Shown piece by piece: positions 8,659-17,940 of a DNA stretch of 64,000 bases. The DNA is from Treponema sp. (GTDB lineage: Bacteria; Spirochaetota; Spirochaetia; Treponematales; Treponemataceae). The notes under the pieces were generated by a model. It ran no database searches. It worked only from the letters and a program-made list of their open reading frames with translations, and was not told where the DNA came from. Where the stretch lies: assembly GCA_016281495.1 (NCBI GenBank), contig JAEEIU010000012.1, positions 124,001 through 188,000 on the forward strand, in the 5' to 3' direction. A program made the translations under genes and the position numbers. Numbering within the stretch: the first letter of the stretch is position 1; every line of letters starts with the position of its first letter.

Positions 8659-8877
8659 ATGACTTTAAGGGAAGTGAAAAAGGGACAAACCGTTAAGGTT
8701 GTAAAACTGAACGGTGAAGGTGCGGTAAAACGCCGCATCATGGACATGGGCATTACAAAGGGAACGGAAGTCTTTGTGCGCAAGGTTGCTCCGCTTGGCG
8801 ATCCAGTTGAAGTGACGGTACGCGGATATGAGCTTTCAGTTCGTAAGGCTGATGCGGAAATGGTGGAGGTAGAATAA
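8659..8877 (+). CDS. feoA: FeoA (second copy)
   Basis: A 72-residue canonical FeoA: GEGAVKRRIMDMGITKGTEV followed by VRKVAPLGDPVEVTVRGYEL, where the RIMDMGI and GDPVEV(T)VRGYELSLR-type segments are family signatures. It would act on the cytoplasmic side with the G-protein channel FeoB, whose gene starts two bases after its stop. AAAGGAGACA precedes the ATG. Assignment is secure. Confidence 0.93.
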   Translation: MTLREVKKGQTVKVVKLNGEGAVKRRIMDMGITKGTEVFVRKVAPLGDPVEVTVRGYELSVRKADAEMVEVE

Positions 8878-8878
8878 A

Positions 8879-11236
8879 ATGGTTAAAATTGCTTTGGCAG
8901 GAAACCCGAACTCGGGAAAGACCACACTCTTCAATGCGCTCACAGGTTCAAATCAGTTTGTTGGAAACTGGCCTGGAGTAACGGTAGAAAAAAAAGAGGG
9001 AAAACTCAAGGGCTCTAATGGCGAAGTCGTCATAATGGACTTGCCCGGAATCTATTCCCTTTCTCCATATACGCTGGAAGAAGTTGTATCACGCGACTAT
9101 CTTGTAAAGGAAAGGCCTGATGCAATCCTGAACATCGTAGACGGAACCAACCTTGAACGAAACCTTTACCTTACAACCCAGCTGGCAGAACTCGGAATCC
9201 CGATGGTCATTGCCGTAAACATGATGGATGTGGTAAAGAAGAATGGTGACAAGATTCACATTCAGGAAATGGAACAGGAACTCGGTTGCCCTGTAGTGGA
9301 AATCTCCGCGCTCAAGGGAACTGGCTGTACCGAAGCTGCTGAACTTGCCGTATCCAAAGCCAACGAAAAGAAGCCGATGATGTACAAGCATCGTTTTGAA
9401 GGCTGTGTTGAACACGCTCTTGCACACATAGAGGAAGCCGTCGTACATGACCTTCCGGAAGAACAGCACAGATGGTATTCCGTAAAGCTTTTTGAACGCG
9501 ATGAAAAAGTCATAAAGGCACTTGGAGTACCTGAAGACAAGCTCAAGCACATAGAGTCAGACATCAAGTCATGCGAAAAGGAACTCGATGACGATTCAGA
9601 ATCAATCATCACTGCAGAACGCTACAAGTACATTGAGTCAATCATCAAAAAATGCGTGACAAAAAAGAACCGCACAAAGCTTACGACTTCGGACAAGATT
9701 GACCGTGTTGTAACAAACCGCTGGCTTGCACTTCCTATTTTTGCCCTTGTGATGTGGCTTGTTTATTACGTTGCAATGGTGACTGTTGGTGCATCTGCCA
9801 CTGACTGGGCCAATGACGGACTGTTTGGTGACGGCTATCATCTGTTTGGAATCGGTTCCGGTGCTTATGAAGAGGCTGCCGAAGAATACGGTGATACTGC
9901 CGCAATCCTTGAGGCATACGAAAACGGCGACGATACATATATTGTTGTTGACGATGAAACCATGGAAGCTTCTGATCCGATTTTGATTACCCCAGAGGTT
10001 CTGGAAGAAGCAAATGCCATGGCAGAAAAATATGGTGAAGAGGGACCTGATCCTGCCGACTATGGTGTCTGGGTTCCGGGTATTCCCGCCCTTATTGAAA
10101 GTGGACTTGATGCAATCGGCTGTGCTGACTGGCTCAAAGGCCTGATTCTTGACGGTATTGTTGCCGGTGTAGGTGCGGTGCTTGGCTTTGTTCCGCAGAT
10201 GCTCGTTCTGTTCCTGTTCCTTGCATTCCTTGAAGCCTGTGGTTACATGGCACGCATTGCATTCATACTGGACCGCATATTCAGGCGCTTTGGCCTTTCC
10301 GGAAAATCTTTCATTCCGGTACTTATCGGAACTGGATGTGGAATCCCTGGTATCATGGCATGCCGCACGATAGAAAACGAACGCGACCGGCGAATGACAA
10401 TCATGACCACGACATTCATTCCTTGTGGTGCAAAGATTCCGTTCATCGGTTTGGTTGTCGGTGCCATCTTTGGTGGAAACCCATGGCTTGCCGCAAGCTG
10501 CTACTTCATCGGTATGGCCGCAATCATCTGTTCAGGCATCATCCTTAAAAAGACAAAACCGTTCATGGGCGAGGTTGCTCCGTTTGTCATGGAACTTCCT
10601 TCTTATCACTGGCCTACACTTGGCAATGTACTCCGCTCAATGTGGGAACGCGGATGGTCATTCATCAAAAAGGCAGGAACAATCATCCTTCTTTCTACTA
10701 TCGTAATCTGGTTCCTTTCTTTCTTTGGCTGGGTGGACGGATCGTTTGGAATGCTGGAAGAAGATCAGATGGATTCAAGCATTCTTGCAAAAATCGGCGG
10801 TGCAATCGCATGGATCTTTACTCCAATCGGTTGGGGAAACTGGCAGGCAGCAGTCGCTTCGATTACAGGTCTTGTTGCAAAGGAAAACATCGTTGGTACC
10901 ATGGGCATCCTTTACGGTGGAGAATCAACATGGGCAAATATGGCGGCGGCATTCACAAGTCCGGCTGGCCTTTCATTCCTGATTTTCAACCTGCTGTGTG
11001 CTCCATGTTTCGCTGCAATCGGTGCAATCAAGCGTGAAATGAACAGCCACAAGTGGACATGGGCCGCAATCGGATGGCAGTGTGGACTTGCTTACGTCGT
11101 ATCGTTTGTAGTCTACCAGTTCGGCTGCATGTTCGGTGGAGCAGGAAACATTGTTGGATTCGTCATCGCAGTTGTAGTTCTTCTTGCATTTATCTGGGCA
11201 TTGTTCAGGAAACCAAAAAAGGCCATTTCAAAATAA
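8879..11236 (+). CDS. feoB: Ferrous iron transporter FeoB (first copy, with long acidic loop)
   Basis: The 785-residue protein has the FeoB plan: an N-terminal GTPase (G1 GNPNSGKT at residues 8-15, G3 DLPG near 54-57, G4 NMMD near 115), a helical linker, and a membrane part with two gate regions. These include FRRFGLSGKSFIPVLIGTGC and CTIENERDRRMTIM-like sequence, plus conserved LVAKENIVGTMG. It imports Fe2+ across the inner membrane. Unusual is an extracytoplasmic loop of about 105 residues (roughly 305-412) rich in Asp and Glu, absent from the second FeoB here. It is coupled to feoA upstream and followed by a Cys-rich small protein. Confidence 0.95.
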   Translation: MVKIALAGNPNSGKTTLFNALTGSNQFVGNWPGVTVEKKEGKLKGSNGEVVIMDLPGIYSLSPYTLEEVVSRDYLVKERPDAILNIVDGTNLERNLYLTTQLAELGIPMVIAVNMMDVVKKNGDKIHIQEMEQELGCPVVEISALKGTGCTEAAELAVSKANEKKPMMYKHRFEGCVEHALAHIEEAVVHDLPEEQHRWYSVKLFERDEKVIKALGVPEDKLKHIESDIKSCEKELDDDSESIITAERYKYIESIIKKCVTKKNRTKLTTSDKIDRVVTNRWLALPIFALVMWLVYYVAMVTVGASATDWANDGLFGDGYHLFGIGSGAYEEAAEEYGDTAAILEAYENGDDTYIVVDDETMEASDPILITPEVLEEANAMAEKYGEEGPDPADYGVWVPGIPALIESGLDAIGCADWLKGLILDGIVAGVGAVLGFVPQMLVLFLFLAFLEACGYMARIAFILDRIFRRFGLSGKSFIPVLIGTGCGIPGIMACRTIENERDRRMTIMTTTFIPCGAKIPFIGLVVGAIFGGNPWLAASCYFIGMAAIICSGIILKKTKPFMGEVAPFVMELPSYHWPTLGNVLRSMWERGWSFIKKAGTIILLSTIVIWFLSFFGWVDGSFGMLEEDQMDSSILAKIGGAIAWIFTPIGWGNWQAAVASITGLVAKENIVGTMGILYGGESTWANMAAAFTSPAGLSFLIFNLLCAPCFAAIGAIKREMNSHKWTWAAIGWQCGLAYVVSFVVYQFGCMFGGAGNIVGFVIAVVVLLAFIWALFRKPKKAISK

Positions 11237-11263
11237 AACGCATTAATAAGGAGGCATAATCTT

Positions 11264-11458
11264 ATGGGAACAGTTATTGTATCTTTACTTCTTCTTGCAC
11301 TTGTTTCTGGGGTTATCGCCTCCATCATCAAAGACAAACGCAAAGGCCGTCATCCTTCATGTGGCGGTCACTGCGGTTCATGCGGCCATGTGTGTTCAGC
11401 ATACCAAAAGACAATGGCCATTCTAGAAAATCAAGGGATTCAAAAACAATCGAGGTAA
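11264..11458 (+). CDS. FeoB-associated Cys-rich membrane protein
   Basis: A 64-residue protein with one N-terminal transmembrane helix (IVSLLLLALVSGVIASII) followed by KDKRKGRHPSCGGHCGSCGH, a cluster of four to five Cys typical of the FeoB-associated Cys-rich family. It may bind metal near the FeoB channel. AAGGAGG precedes the ATG. Its TAA overlaps the next possible start by one base, so the following feoA is translationally coupled. Confidence 0.88.
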   Translation: MGTVIVSLLLLALVSGVIASIIKDKRKGRHPSCGGHCGSCGHVCSAYQKTMAILENQGIQKQSR

Positions 11459-11460
11459 TG

Positions 11461-11700
11461 ATGAAACTATCCGAACTCTCAAAAGATAAGAGCGGGTTGA
11501 TTGCTGGCATAAATGGTGACGCCCGTTTTATCAGTAGAATTACATCCATAGGACTAACTCCGGGATGCCGCCTTACGGTAATCAAAAATGAAAAGAGACG
11601 GCCCATTCTGGTATATTCACGCGACACGATGATTGCGTTAAACCGAAATGAATGCGATTTGATTGATGTTGAAGAAATCGCACAGGGAGAAGCAGTATGA
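11461..11700 (+). CDS. feoA: FeoA-like protein (third copy)
   Basis: A 79-residue FeoA domain: LIAGINGDARFISRITSIGL then TPGCRLTVIKNEKRRPILVY and a final DTMIALNRNECDLIDVE. GAGG lies 5 bases before this ATG; an adjacent ATG at 11458 overlaps the stop of the Cys-rich gene and is an alternative. The end overlaps the second feoB by four bases (ATGA). It probably serves that FeoB specifically. It is more divergent than the second FeoA. Confidence 0.85.
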   Translation: MKLSELSKDKSGLIAGINGDARFISRITSIGLTPGCRLTVIKNEKRRPILVYSRDTMIALNRNECDLIDVEEIAQGEAV

Positions 11701-13721
11701 CGGACAAAAACGAAACTGTAATTGCATTGCTTGGTCAGCCTAACTCAGGAAAGTCAACTTTGTTCAATGCACTTACTGGATTAAAGCAGCATGTGGGAAA
11801 CTGGCCCGGTAAAACAGTAGAAAAAAAAGAAGGTACTTTTGAATACAACGGCAAAAAATATATGGTGGCGGACTTACCCGGAACCTACAGCCTGTCTGCC
11901 AACTCAGACGAAGAAATAATAACACGCGATTACATTGCATCAGGAAAGACCGATGTGGTTTGTATTCTTGCCGACAGTTCCCAGCTTGAACGAAGCCTCT
12001 ACATGCTTGCAGATTATGCGGGAATCACAGTTCCTACATTCCTTTTGCTGAACATGAGCGATGTAGCCTCCGAACAGGGCAAACAGATTGATGCAGCTGA
12101 CATTCAGAAAAAGCTGGGCATTCCGGTGGTTCTCTTTTCCGCACAGGACAGGAAAAATTACGGTGGATTCTATGAAGCACTTGAAAACGCCGTTAACAAC
12201 AAGACGGTTTTGGATTCCTCTTCAATTGAATCAAAATACGAAACGATTCCCGCATACAAGAAACTAAAGCCATTTGTAAAAGACAATGTAATACCCGGAT
12301 ATTCTTCTGCATGGCTCACTGTAAAGGCAATGGAAGGAGATGCTCCCGTAGTTGCAAAAATCAAGGCATCGCTTGATGATTCCAAACGTGCTGAATTTGA
12401 AAAGATTGTCAGCGGTATAAACAAGGGAGTACTTCAAAGCGGTGAGAAAAAATTCGAATGGATAGATTCACTTCTAAAAGATACGGTCAAGTCAGAAAAA
12501 AAGACACGCCAGCTTGGAAAGTTTGACCGCATGATAACACACCGCATCTGGGGAAAGCCTGTCGTAATACTTACGGTTCTATTTGGACTCATTGCTTCCT
12601 TCATTCCGGCGCTTCCGTTCATGGGACTCGGTTCAGCAGTAGGTGCCCTTGCAACCCCAATCAACAATGCACTTGTTTCAATAAACTGTCCCGCATTCGT
12701 AATTGCAATCATCTGTGACGTTGTAATCAACTCTCTGGGATTCATCCTCAAGATGCTGGGCTTTGTCTTTGGTGTGACCCTTGTGTTCGGCCTACTGGAA
12801 GAAGTTGGTGTCATGGCCCGAATCTCCTATGTCTTTGACAACACGATGTCCAAACTCGGATTACAGGGAAAGTCAATCATGCCGTTCCTTGTAAGCTTTG
12901 GATGTACGATGGGTGGTGCCGCCGGTGCACGTGTCATCGACAACTGGGGACAAAAAGTTCTGACAATTGCGCTTGCATGGGCAATTCCGTGTGGTGCGGC
13001 TTGGGCTGTAGTTCCAATGCTTTCAAGCGTGTGGTTTGGTGCGGGTGCCCCACTGGTAATCGTTGCAGTTCTTGTCGTGATGGTACTGCACATGTGGATT
13101 ACATCAAAAGTGTTCGGACGTTCACTTGTCAAAAAAGAAGACCGTTGCGGCATGATCATGGAACTTCCTCCGTATCACAAGCCTAGATGGGGAAGCCTTT
13201 TCCGCTACGTTCTTGGACGCACAAAGGACACTTTCTTCCGCGTACTCAAGGTTGTGCTTCTTGTTTCATTCATCTTCTGGCTGCTTACCTTTACCACAAC
13301 AGGTTCCATGGACAATTCAATCATGTACAAGATTGGAAAATTCATTGAGCCGGTTACAAAGATTTTCGGTCTTGGATGGAAAACCTTCATGGCATTCATC
13401 GCTTCTTCTGTCGGTAAGGAAGGTGCCATTGGTGTCTTGAGCACAATCTTCACAGACCACAGCATGCTTACTGTCGGCGGTACGGTTGCAGGTGGTGCAG
13501 TTGCAAACATCAACGAGCTTCTTGTCGCCAATGTTGCCAAACCGGAAGCACTTGCGTTCATCTTTGCAATCACGTTCAACATGCCTTGTCTTGTGGCTCT
13601 TGCCGCTACATATCAGGAAACGCACTCTGCAAAATGGACGGCGATTATTGCGGGATATTACACGATAGGTTCGCTCATTCTTGCATGTGCCGCATATCAC
13701 ATCGGACTTTTGATTTGGTAA
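11697..13721 (+). CDS. feoB: Ferrous iron transporter FeoB (second copy)
   Basis: A 674-residue FeoB paralogue. The GTPase domain shows GQPNSGKST near residues 14-22, [11 protein letters not shown] and LNMSD. The membrane domain carries [20 protein letters not shown] and [13 protein letters not shown], equivalents of the two gate regions. It lacks the acidic loop of the first FeoB and is about 110 residues shorter. The ATG overlaps feoA3 by four bases. Two FeoB with different gate residues suggest different affinity or metal preference (for example Fe2+ versus Mn2+); this is inference. Confidence 0.93.
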   Translation: MTDKNETVIALLGQPNSGKSTLFNALTGLKQHVGNWPGKTVEKKEGTFEYNGKKYMVADLPGTYSLSANSDEEIITRDYIASGKTDVVCILADSSQLERSLYMLADYAGITVPTFLLLNMSDVASEQGKQIDAADIQKKLGIPVVLFSAQDRKNYGGFYEALENAVNNKTVLDSSSIESKYETIPAYKKLKPFVKDNVIPGYSSAWLTVKAMEGDAPVVAKIKASLDDSKRAEFEKIVSGINKGVLQSGEKKFEWIDSLLKDTVKSEKKTRQLGKFDRMITHRIWGKPVVILTVLFGLIASFIPALPFMGLGSAVGALATPINNALVSINCPAFVIAIICDVVINSLGFILKMLGFVFGVTLVFGLLEEVGVMARISYVFDNTMSKLGLQGKSIMPFLVSFGCTMGGAAGARVIDNWGQKVLTIALAWAIPCGAAWAVVPMLSSVWFGAGAPLVIVAVLVVMVLHMWITSKVFGRSLVKKEDRCGMIMELPPYHKPRWGSLFRYVLGRTKDTFFRVLKVVLLVSFIFWLLTFTTTGSMDNSIMYKIGKFIEPVTKIFGLGWKTFMAFIASSVGKEGAIGVLSTIFTDHSMLTVGGTVAGGAVANINELLVANVAKPEALAFIFAITFNMPCLVALAATYQETHSAKWTAIIAGYYTIGSLILACAAYHIGLLIW

Positions 13722-13728
13722 CTTATTG

Positions 13729-13793
13729 TGTCACCCCGAACTTGATTCGGGGTCTATGTAATGTAAAGATTCTGAATCAAGTTCAGAATGACA
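13729..13793. repeat. Dispersed palindromic repeat
   Basis: Two hairpins in series: a GTCACCCCGAACTTGATTCG-type arm closing on CGGGGTC, and GATTCTGAATC followed by GTTCAGAATGACA. Relatives lie at 30761, 53315, 55894, 63051 and 63948. Confidence 0.8.
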
Positions 13794-13808
13794 GGTTTTG
13801 AGGTTTTT

Positions 13809-14129
13809 ATGCAACAACTTTTAAATCTACTGTCAGACGGACGTTCCAGAACAATCGAAATGCTGGCCGGTGAACTGAATACCACCACGGACGACATAAT
13901 GCGTAAAATCGATTTTCTTGAGCGTTCAAAAATCATACGGCGGGTTCCAACCTCTTTTTCAAAAGACGGGAACCTGCTGACTGCGGGAAAAGCGGAGGCA
14001 AGCCGATGCACCTCATGTCCTTCCTGCTCAAGCTGTTCATACAAGGATAAGGGCGGCTCAAAGGCCTGTACAGCCTGCATGCCTAAAGACGGCTTTAAAA
14101 ACATGGGTGTAATGTGGGAAATAATATAG
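13809..14129 (+). CDS. FeoC-like winged-helix protein with Cys cluster
   Basis: A 106-residue protein. Residues 1-60 form a winged-helix pattern (QQLLNLLSDGRSRTIEMLAG, then DDIMRKIDFLERSKIIRRV), followed by a Cys-rich tail with CTSCPSCSSC and, after a short Lys-rich gap, CTACMP. The fold plus Cys cluster is what FeoC-type proteins show, where an Fe-S cluster is thought to sense iron or oxygen and act on FeoB. I start at ATG 13809, which has GAGG upstream; an in-frame ATG at 13788 lies inside the repeat. It directly follows the second feoB. Confidence 0.75.
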   Translation: MQQLLNLLSDGRSRTIEMLAGELNTTTDDIMRKIDFLERSKIIRRVPTSFSKDGNLLTAGKAEASRCTSCPSCSSCSYKDKGGSKACTACMPKDGFKNMGVMWEII

Positions 14130-14191
14130 ATTCGTTAATCCGACATTATATAGCTTTCTTCAGGACATATCTTAGAATAAGGGGGACCTTA

Positions 14192-14563
14192 ATGGGTACT
14201 GCGATAATAATATTAATTCTGCTTGCAATTGTGACACTTGCAATATTCAGCATCAGGAAAAGAATCAAGTATGGTTCATCATGCTGCGGAACCCACGATG
14301 CCCCTCCTGCAAAAGTCCGTGTCCGTGACAAAAACAAATCACACTATCCATACACATACACGCTCATCGTTGATGGAATGCATTGCTCAAATTGTGCCCG
14401 CCGTGTTGAAAACGCACTCAACTCAATGGAAGGCCTGTGGGCAAGCGTGAACCTGGAAGATAAATCCGTCCTCGTCAGGTCGATGGTTCCACTGGAATGG
14501 AAGGATGTTTCCAAACCTGTAGGAGACGCGGGTTACACTGTGATTGATATAGTTGGAAAATAA
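14192..14563 (+). CDS. Membrane-anchored heavy-metal-associated (HMA) domain protein
   Basis: A 123-residue protein with one N-terminal transmembrane helix (MGTAIIILILLAIVTLAIFS), a short basic segment with a CC pair (GSSCCG), and a C-terminal HMA ferredoxin-like domain with the metal site GMHCSNCARR. The N-terminal half resembles the FeoB-associated Cys-rich protein upstream, as if that module had been joined to an HMA domain. AAGGGGG precedes the chosen ATG. It likely hands a soft metal ion to the P-type ATPase encoded downstream. Confidence 0.82.
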   Translation: MGTAIIILILLAIVTLAIFSIRKRIKYGSSCCGTHDAPPAKVRVRDKNKSHYPYTYTLIVDGMHCSNCARRVENALNSMEGLWASVNLEDKSVLVRSMVPLEWKDVSKPVGDAGYTVIDIVGK

Positions 14564-14588
14564 ATTGAAATAAATATAGGAGGTCATT

Positions 14589-14798
14589 ATGACAGACGGT
14601 GGAAAAAAATTCCTTTGGGGTGTTGCAGTTGGTCTTGCTGCTGCGGCACTTATTAAAACTGATACATTCAGGAAATGCTGTTCAAAAATTGTAGCCGGCG
14701 GATTCCAGCTTAAAAATGATGCAAAAGAATATTTTGAGACAATCAAGGAAGATGCCGAGGACATAAAAGCCGAACAGGATACAAAGGCAAAAGCTTAA
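14589..14798 (+). CDS. DUF6110-like small protein
   Basis: A 69-residue protein with an N-terminal hydrophobic helix (FLWGVAVGLAAAALIKT), a CC pair (RKCCSKIVAGGF) and a charged helical tail ending EDIKAEQDTKAKA. Small proteins of this form occur beside heavy-metal P-type ATPases, matching the gene that starts six bases after its stop. AGGAGG lies before the ATG. A supporting or assembly role for the ATPase is inferred; family naming is from memory. Confidence 0.7.
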   Translation: MTDGGKKFLWGVAVGLAAAALIKTDTFRKCCSKIVAGGFQLKNDAKEYFETIKEDAEDIKAEQDTKAKA

Positions 14799-14803
14799 GT
14801 GCT

Positions 14804-16909
14804 ATGAACTTTACAATAAGACATTCTCTACCGGGACGTATCCGCATCCGCTATGACAAATCAAGGATTACAAAGCGTCAAGCCGCACTTGCATTAAGTC
14901 TGCTTTCTGTTCAGGAAGGAATGAACGATGTGACGGTAAACTACACCACAGGTTCATTCCTCATCTACTATGACATAAAGACACTTTCCGAAAAACACAT
15001 CAAGGCATACTTTATGGCACTTTCGGACAAATACCTTAACAATCAGGAAATGCTTGATGCTGTGGAAGAACCGCAGGAACAGGAGAGTTTGCTTTTTGAC
15101 CTTGCATGCATGACAGGATGGCACTACTTCAAGCAGATTCTGCCTCTTCCAATACGTCTTTTTCTCCGTGTATGGTCTCTGGGGCCACGCATTCTAAAAG
15201 GGCTTGAGCAAGTTGCAAATGGAAACGTTTTCAAGTCTGAAGTGCTGGATGCCGCCGCCATTTCCATGTCCTTGATTACTGGAGATGTAAAGACTGCATC
15301 AAACATTAATTTCCTTCTTAACATTGGCGACACGATAGAAGAATTCACAAAGAAAAAATCCTATTCAGATTTAGCAGACAGGCTTCTTTCTCAAAATGAC
15401 CAGGTCCAGCTTGTTGAACATATAGGCGGAAAGATTACGGAAAAGACTGTCCCTCTTTCTGCAATTAAAAAAGGTGATGTGGTTGCAGTTCGTACCGGTA
15501 ATGTGATTCCAGTGGATGGAACTGTGGTTCGCGGAGAAGGTCTTGTGAATCAGGCTTCAATTACAGGAGAACCTCTTGCCGTAGAGAAGAATGATGGCAC
15601 ATCAGTATTTGCAGGCACTGTCGTTCAGGAAGGCGAGCTGTTTGTAGAAGTCCGTGCGGTTGGAAACCAAACAAAGGTTCAGAACATTCTTGCGATGATA
15701 GACAATTCACAGAGCCTTAAAGTTTCTTCCCAAGTGCGTTCAGAATATCTTGCCGACACGCTTGTAAAATACAACTTCCTCCTTTCTCTCGCCGTATTCC
15801 TTTTTACCCGCAACATGAGCAAGGTTATGGCCACGCTGATGGTTGACTATTCGTGTGCTATGAAACTTGCATCTCCCATTGCAGTCTTGAGTGCGATGAA
15901 GGAAGCCGCAGAAAACGGAATTATCGTTAAGGGAGGAAAATTCCTTGAGGATGCATCCCTTGCAGATACGGTTGTGTTTGACAAGACCGGAACCTTAACA
16001 GCCGCAAGCCCAAAGCTTTCCCGCGTAATTCCCTTTGACGGACTAAGTGAAGATGAAGTTCTTTCTGTTGCCGCATGCCTTGAGGAACATTTTGCACATC
16101 CGATTGCAACAGCGGTTGTTGAAGCAGCGAGTGACAGGGGACTTCTTCATCCGGAGGAACACGCAAAAGTTGAATACATAGTTGCCCACGGAATTGCGAC
16201 CATGCTTCATGGGAAACGTCTAGTTATCGGAAGCCGTCATTTTGTCTTTGACGATGAAAAGGTAACTGAACCCAAGGAACTTGAAAAAATCCAGAAAGAT
16301 GCCCTGAAAAACGGAGAGTCACTTCTGTATCTTGCTGAAGGGAAAAGACTCATCGGCATATTTGCAATCAATGACCCGGTAAGGAAAAATGCTCCTGCAA
16401 TAATCAAAAAACTTCATGAAAGCGGAATACAAAGATGCGTGATGATTACAGGAGATGACGAAGGTGCCGCACGGAATGCCGCGGAAATTACAAAAATCGA
16501 CCATTACATTTCACGAGCCTTGCCCGAAGACAAATTCAAATATATCGAAGAACAGAAAAAACTCGGTCACAAAGTGATAATGATCGGTGACGGAATAAAC
16601 GACGCCCCTGCCCTTTCAGCCGCAGATACAGGAATTGCCATGGGAGACTGTGCAGACATCACGGGTGAAACGGCAGACATCATATTATCAAGCGAAGACG
16701 GTTTAGAAGGACTTTACAAAACCCGCATTCTGGGAACAAAGCTCATGCAGAAAATCGACACCAACAACCGTGGAATAGTTGCCGTGAATACAAGCTTCAT
16801 GTTCCTTGGACTTCTCGGAATCATCTCTCCGTCCATGGCGGCAATACTTCACAATGCATCAACTGTTGCTTTCAGCGTAAATGCCACAAAGCCCCTGCTT
16901 GGAGAATAG
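14804..16909 (+). CDS. Heavy-metal translocating P-type ATPase (P1B), specificity unknown
   Basis: The 701-residue protein has an N-terminal HMA-like domain without a CxxC (opening MNFTIRHSLPGRIRIRYDK), an actuator domain with ITGEPLAVEK, the phosphorylation site DKTGTLT near residue 395, and the hinge GDGINDAPAL near 600. The membrane motif before the phosphorylation domain reads DYSCAMKLASPIA instead of the CPC of copper exporters or SPC of cobalt/iron exporters. Such variants export Mn, Fe or other ions, so the substrate is open. Its place inside the feo island suggests efflux of excess iron or manganese across the inner membrane. Confidence 0.88.
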   Translation: MNFTIRHSLPGRIRIRYDKSRITKRQAALALSLLSVQEGMNDVTVNYTTGSFLIYYDIKTLSEKHIKAYFMALSDKYLNNQEMLDAVEEPQEQESLLFDLACMTGWHYFKQILPLPIRLFLRVWSLGPRILKGLEQVANGNVFKSEVLDAAAISMSLITGDVKTASNINFLLNIGDTIEEFTKKKSYSDLADRLLSQNDQVQLVEHIGGKITEKTVPLSAIKKGDVVAVRTGNVIPVDGTVVRGEGLVNQASITGEPLAVEKNDGTSVFAGTVVQEGELFVEVRAVGNQTKVQNILAMIDNSQSLKVSSQVRSEYLADTLVKYNFLLSLAVFLFTRNMSKVMATLMVDYSCAMKLASPIAVLSAMKEAAENGIIVKGGKFLEDASLADTVVFDKTGTLTAASPKLSRVIPFDGLSEDEVLSVAACLEEHFAHPIATAVVEAASDRGLLHPEEHAKVEYIVAHGIATMLHGKRLVIGSRHFVFDDEKVTEPKELEKIQKDALKNGESLLYLAEGKRLIGIFAINDPVRKNAPAIIKKLHESGIQRCVMITGDDEGAARNAAEITKIDHYISRALPEDKFKYIEEQKKLGHKVIMIGDGINDAPALSAADTGIAMGDCADITGETADIILSSEDGLEGLYKTRILGTKLMQKIDTNNRGIVAVNTSFMFLGLLGIISPSMAAILHNASTVAFSVNATKPLLGE

Positions 16910-16914
16910 AAACG

Positions 16915-17235
16915 ATGCAGTACAACTACTTTCCAGGCCGGCTTCGTTTTCGCGATCCAATCCTTAGGGATATAGATATACGCAATGCCGCTCTTGAAGT
17001 CGTAAAAATGATTTGCCCCCAAGCAGAAATCACCTACAAGGAAAGCACAGCAAGCATACTCGTCGTATATCCGGCAGATTCGGTAAATCCAGAAAAGCTG
17101 ACACCACTAAAACCCATGCTTTTAAAACTTGAACCCAAAATCAGGTTTTATACAACAAAGAAAAAAGAAGATGTTCTTGCGGGAATTGCAGAAATAAAAT
17201 CAAAGATCGCTTTATATAACCAAACCGTTCGGTAA
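16915..17235 (+). CDS. HMA-2-like domain protein
   Basis: A 106-residue protein that starts five bases after the ATPase stop. Its opening MQYNYFPGRLRFRDPILRD resembles the N-terminal LPGRIRIR segment of the ATPase itself, and YKESTASILVVYP mirrors the NYTTGSFLIYYD strand, so it is a free-standing copy of that ferredoxin-like domain. No CxxC motif is present. It may regulate or load the ATPase. No clear ribosome site is visible; coupling is likely. Confidence 0.7.
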   Translation: MQYNYFPGRLRFRDPILRDIDIRNAALEVVKMICPQAEITYKESTASILVVYPADSVNPEKLTPLKPMLLKLEPKIRFYTTKKKEDVLAGIAEIKSKIALYNQTVR

Positions 17236-17249
17236 GGAGAAGAAATAAG

Positions 17250-17909
17250 ATGAATAAACTTTATTTTATATTTTCATGCCTTGGTCTGGCCGGAGGATTA
17301 CTCTGTGCCACGGGTGACATTCTTTTTGACTTGAAGGGACCGGGCAATAAGAAACTTGGTACTTCAAAGAACATTGACAGCAACTGGACAAAAATGTCAG
17401 ACTGGCGCTTTGGACTTTCCATTGCACTCGCTCTTATTGGAGATGCCCTTGTATGCCTTGGCTTTTATTCCCTTGGCATGCAGATTGCCGCAAGTCATCC
17501 GGTGCTTGGGTATCTTACACTCGGTTTCGGTTACTTTGGTTGTTTCGCAGGAATCCTGATTCATTCTTTATGTTGTCTTCAGGCCCTGATTTACAAGGGT
17601 GCGATGAAACGCGGGTCGCTGGAAATTGCCGATGATATTCTGGAAACAGTTTACAAGCAGGTAATGATTCCATTCTTTGCCGGTTACATAAGCCTCCTTG
17701 CTCCAACAGTTACTGTGATTATTGCAATTTGCAACGGTGCCCTTGATGTGCCAAAAATCTGCGTGCTTTTGAACCCGGTATTCTTTTTGATTTTTGGATT
17801 GACCTGCAGGAAAATCAATCCGGTGAAGTTTCAGGATTTGCCAGGAATCATAATGCCGAGCCTTGGGCTTGGAATGTTCGGTTTGATCGGGATGCTGAAT
17901 TTGGTGTAG
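17250..17909 (+). CDS. DUF6796-like integral membrane protein
   Basis: A 219-residue protein with about six hydrophobic segments. The conserved-looking loop ATGDILFDLKGPGNKKLG and the segment NWTKMSDWRFGLSIALALIG match a family of bacterial membrane proteins I know as DUF6796 (naming at moderate confidence). AAGGAGAAG precedes the ATG. It is the last gene of the 8.4-17.9 kb run in one direction and may belong to the same metal operon, though no link to transport is visible in the sequence. Confidence 0.65.
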   Translation: MNKLYFIFSCLGLAGGLLCATGDILFDLKGPGNKKLGTSKNIDSNWTKMSDWRFGLSIALALIGDALVCLGFYSLGMQIAASHPVLGYLTLGFGYFGCFAGILIHSLCCLQALIYKGAMKRGSLEIADDILETVYKQVMIPFFAGYISLLAPTVTVIIAICNGALDVPKICVLLNPVFFLIFGLTCRKINPVKFQDLPGIIMPSLGLGMFGLIGMLNLV

Positions 17910-17940
17910 AAGATTTATAGGATGGGTAAAGGTGAGTCAA

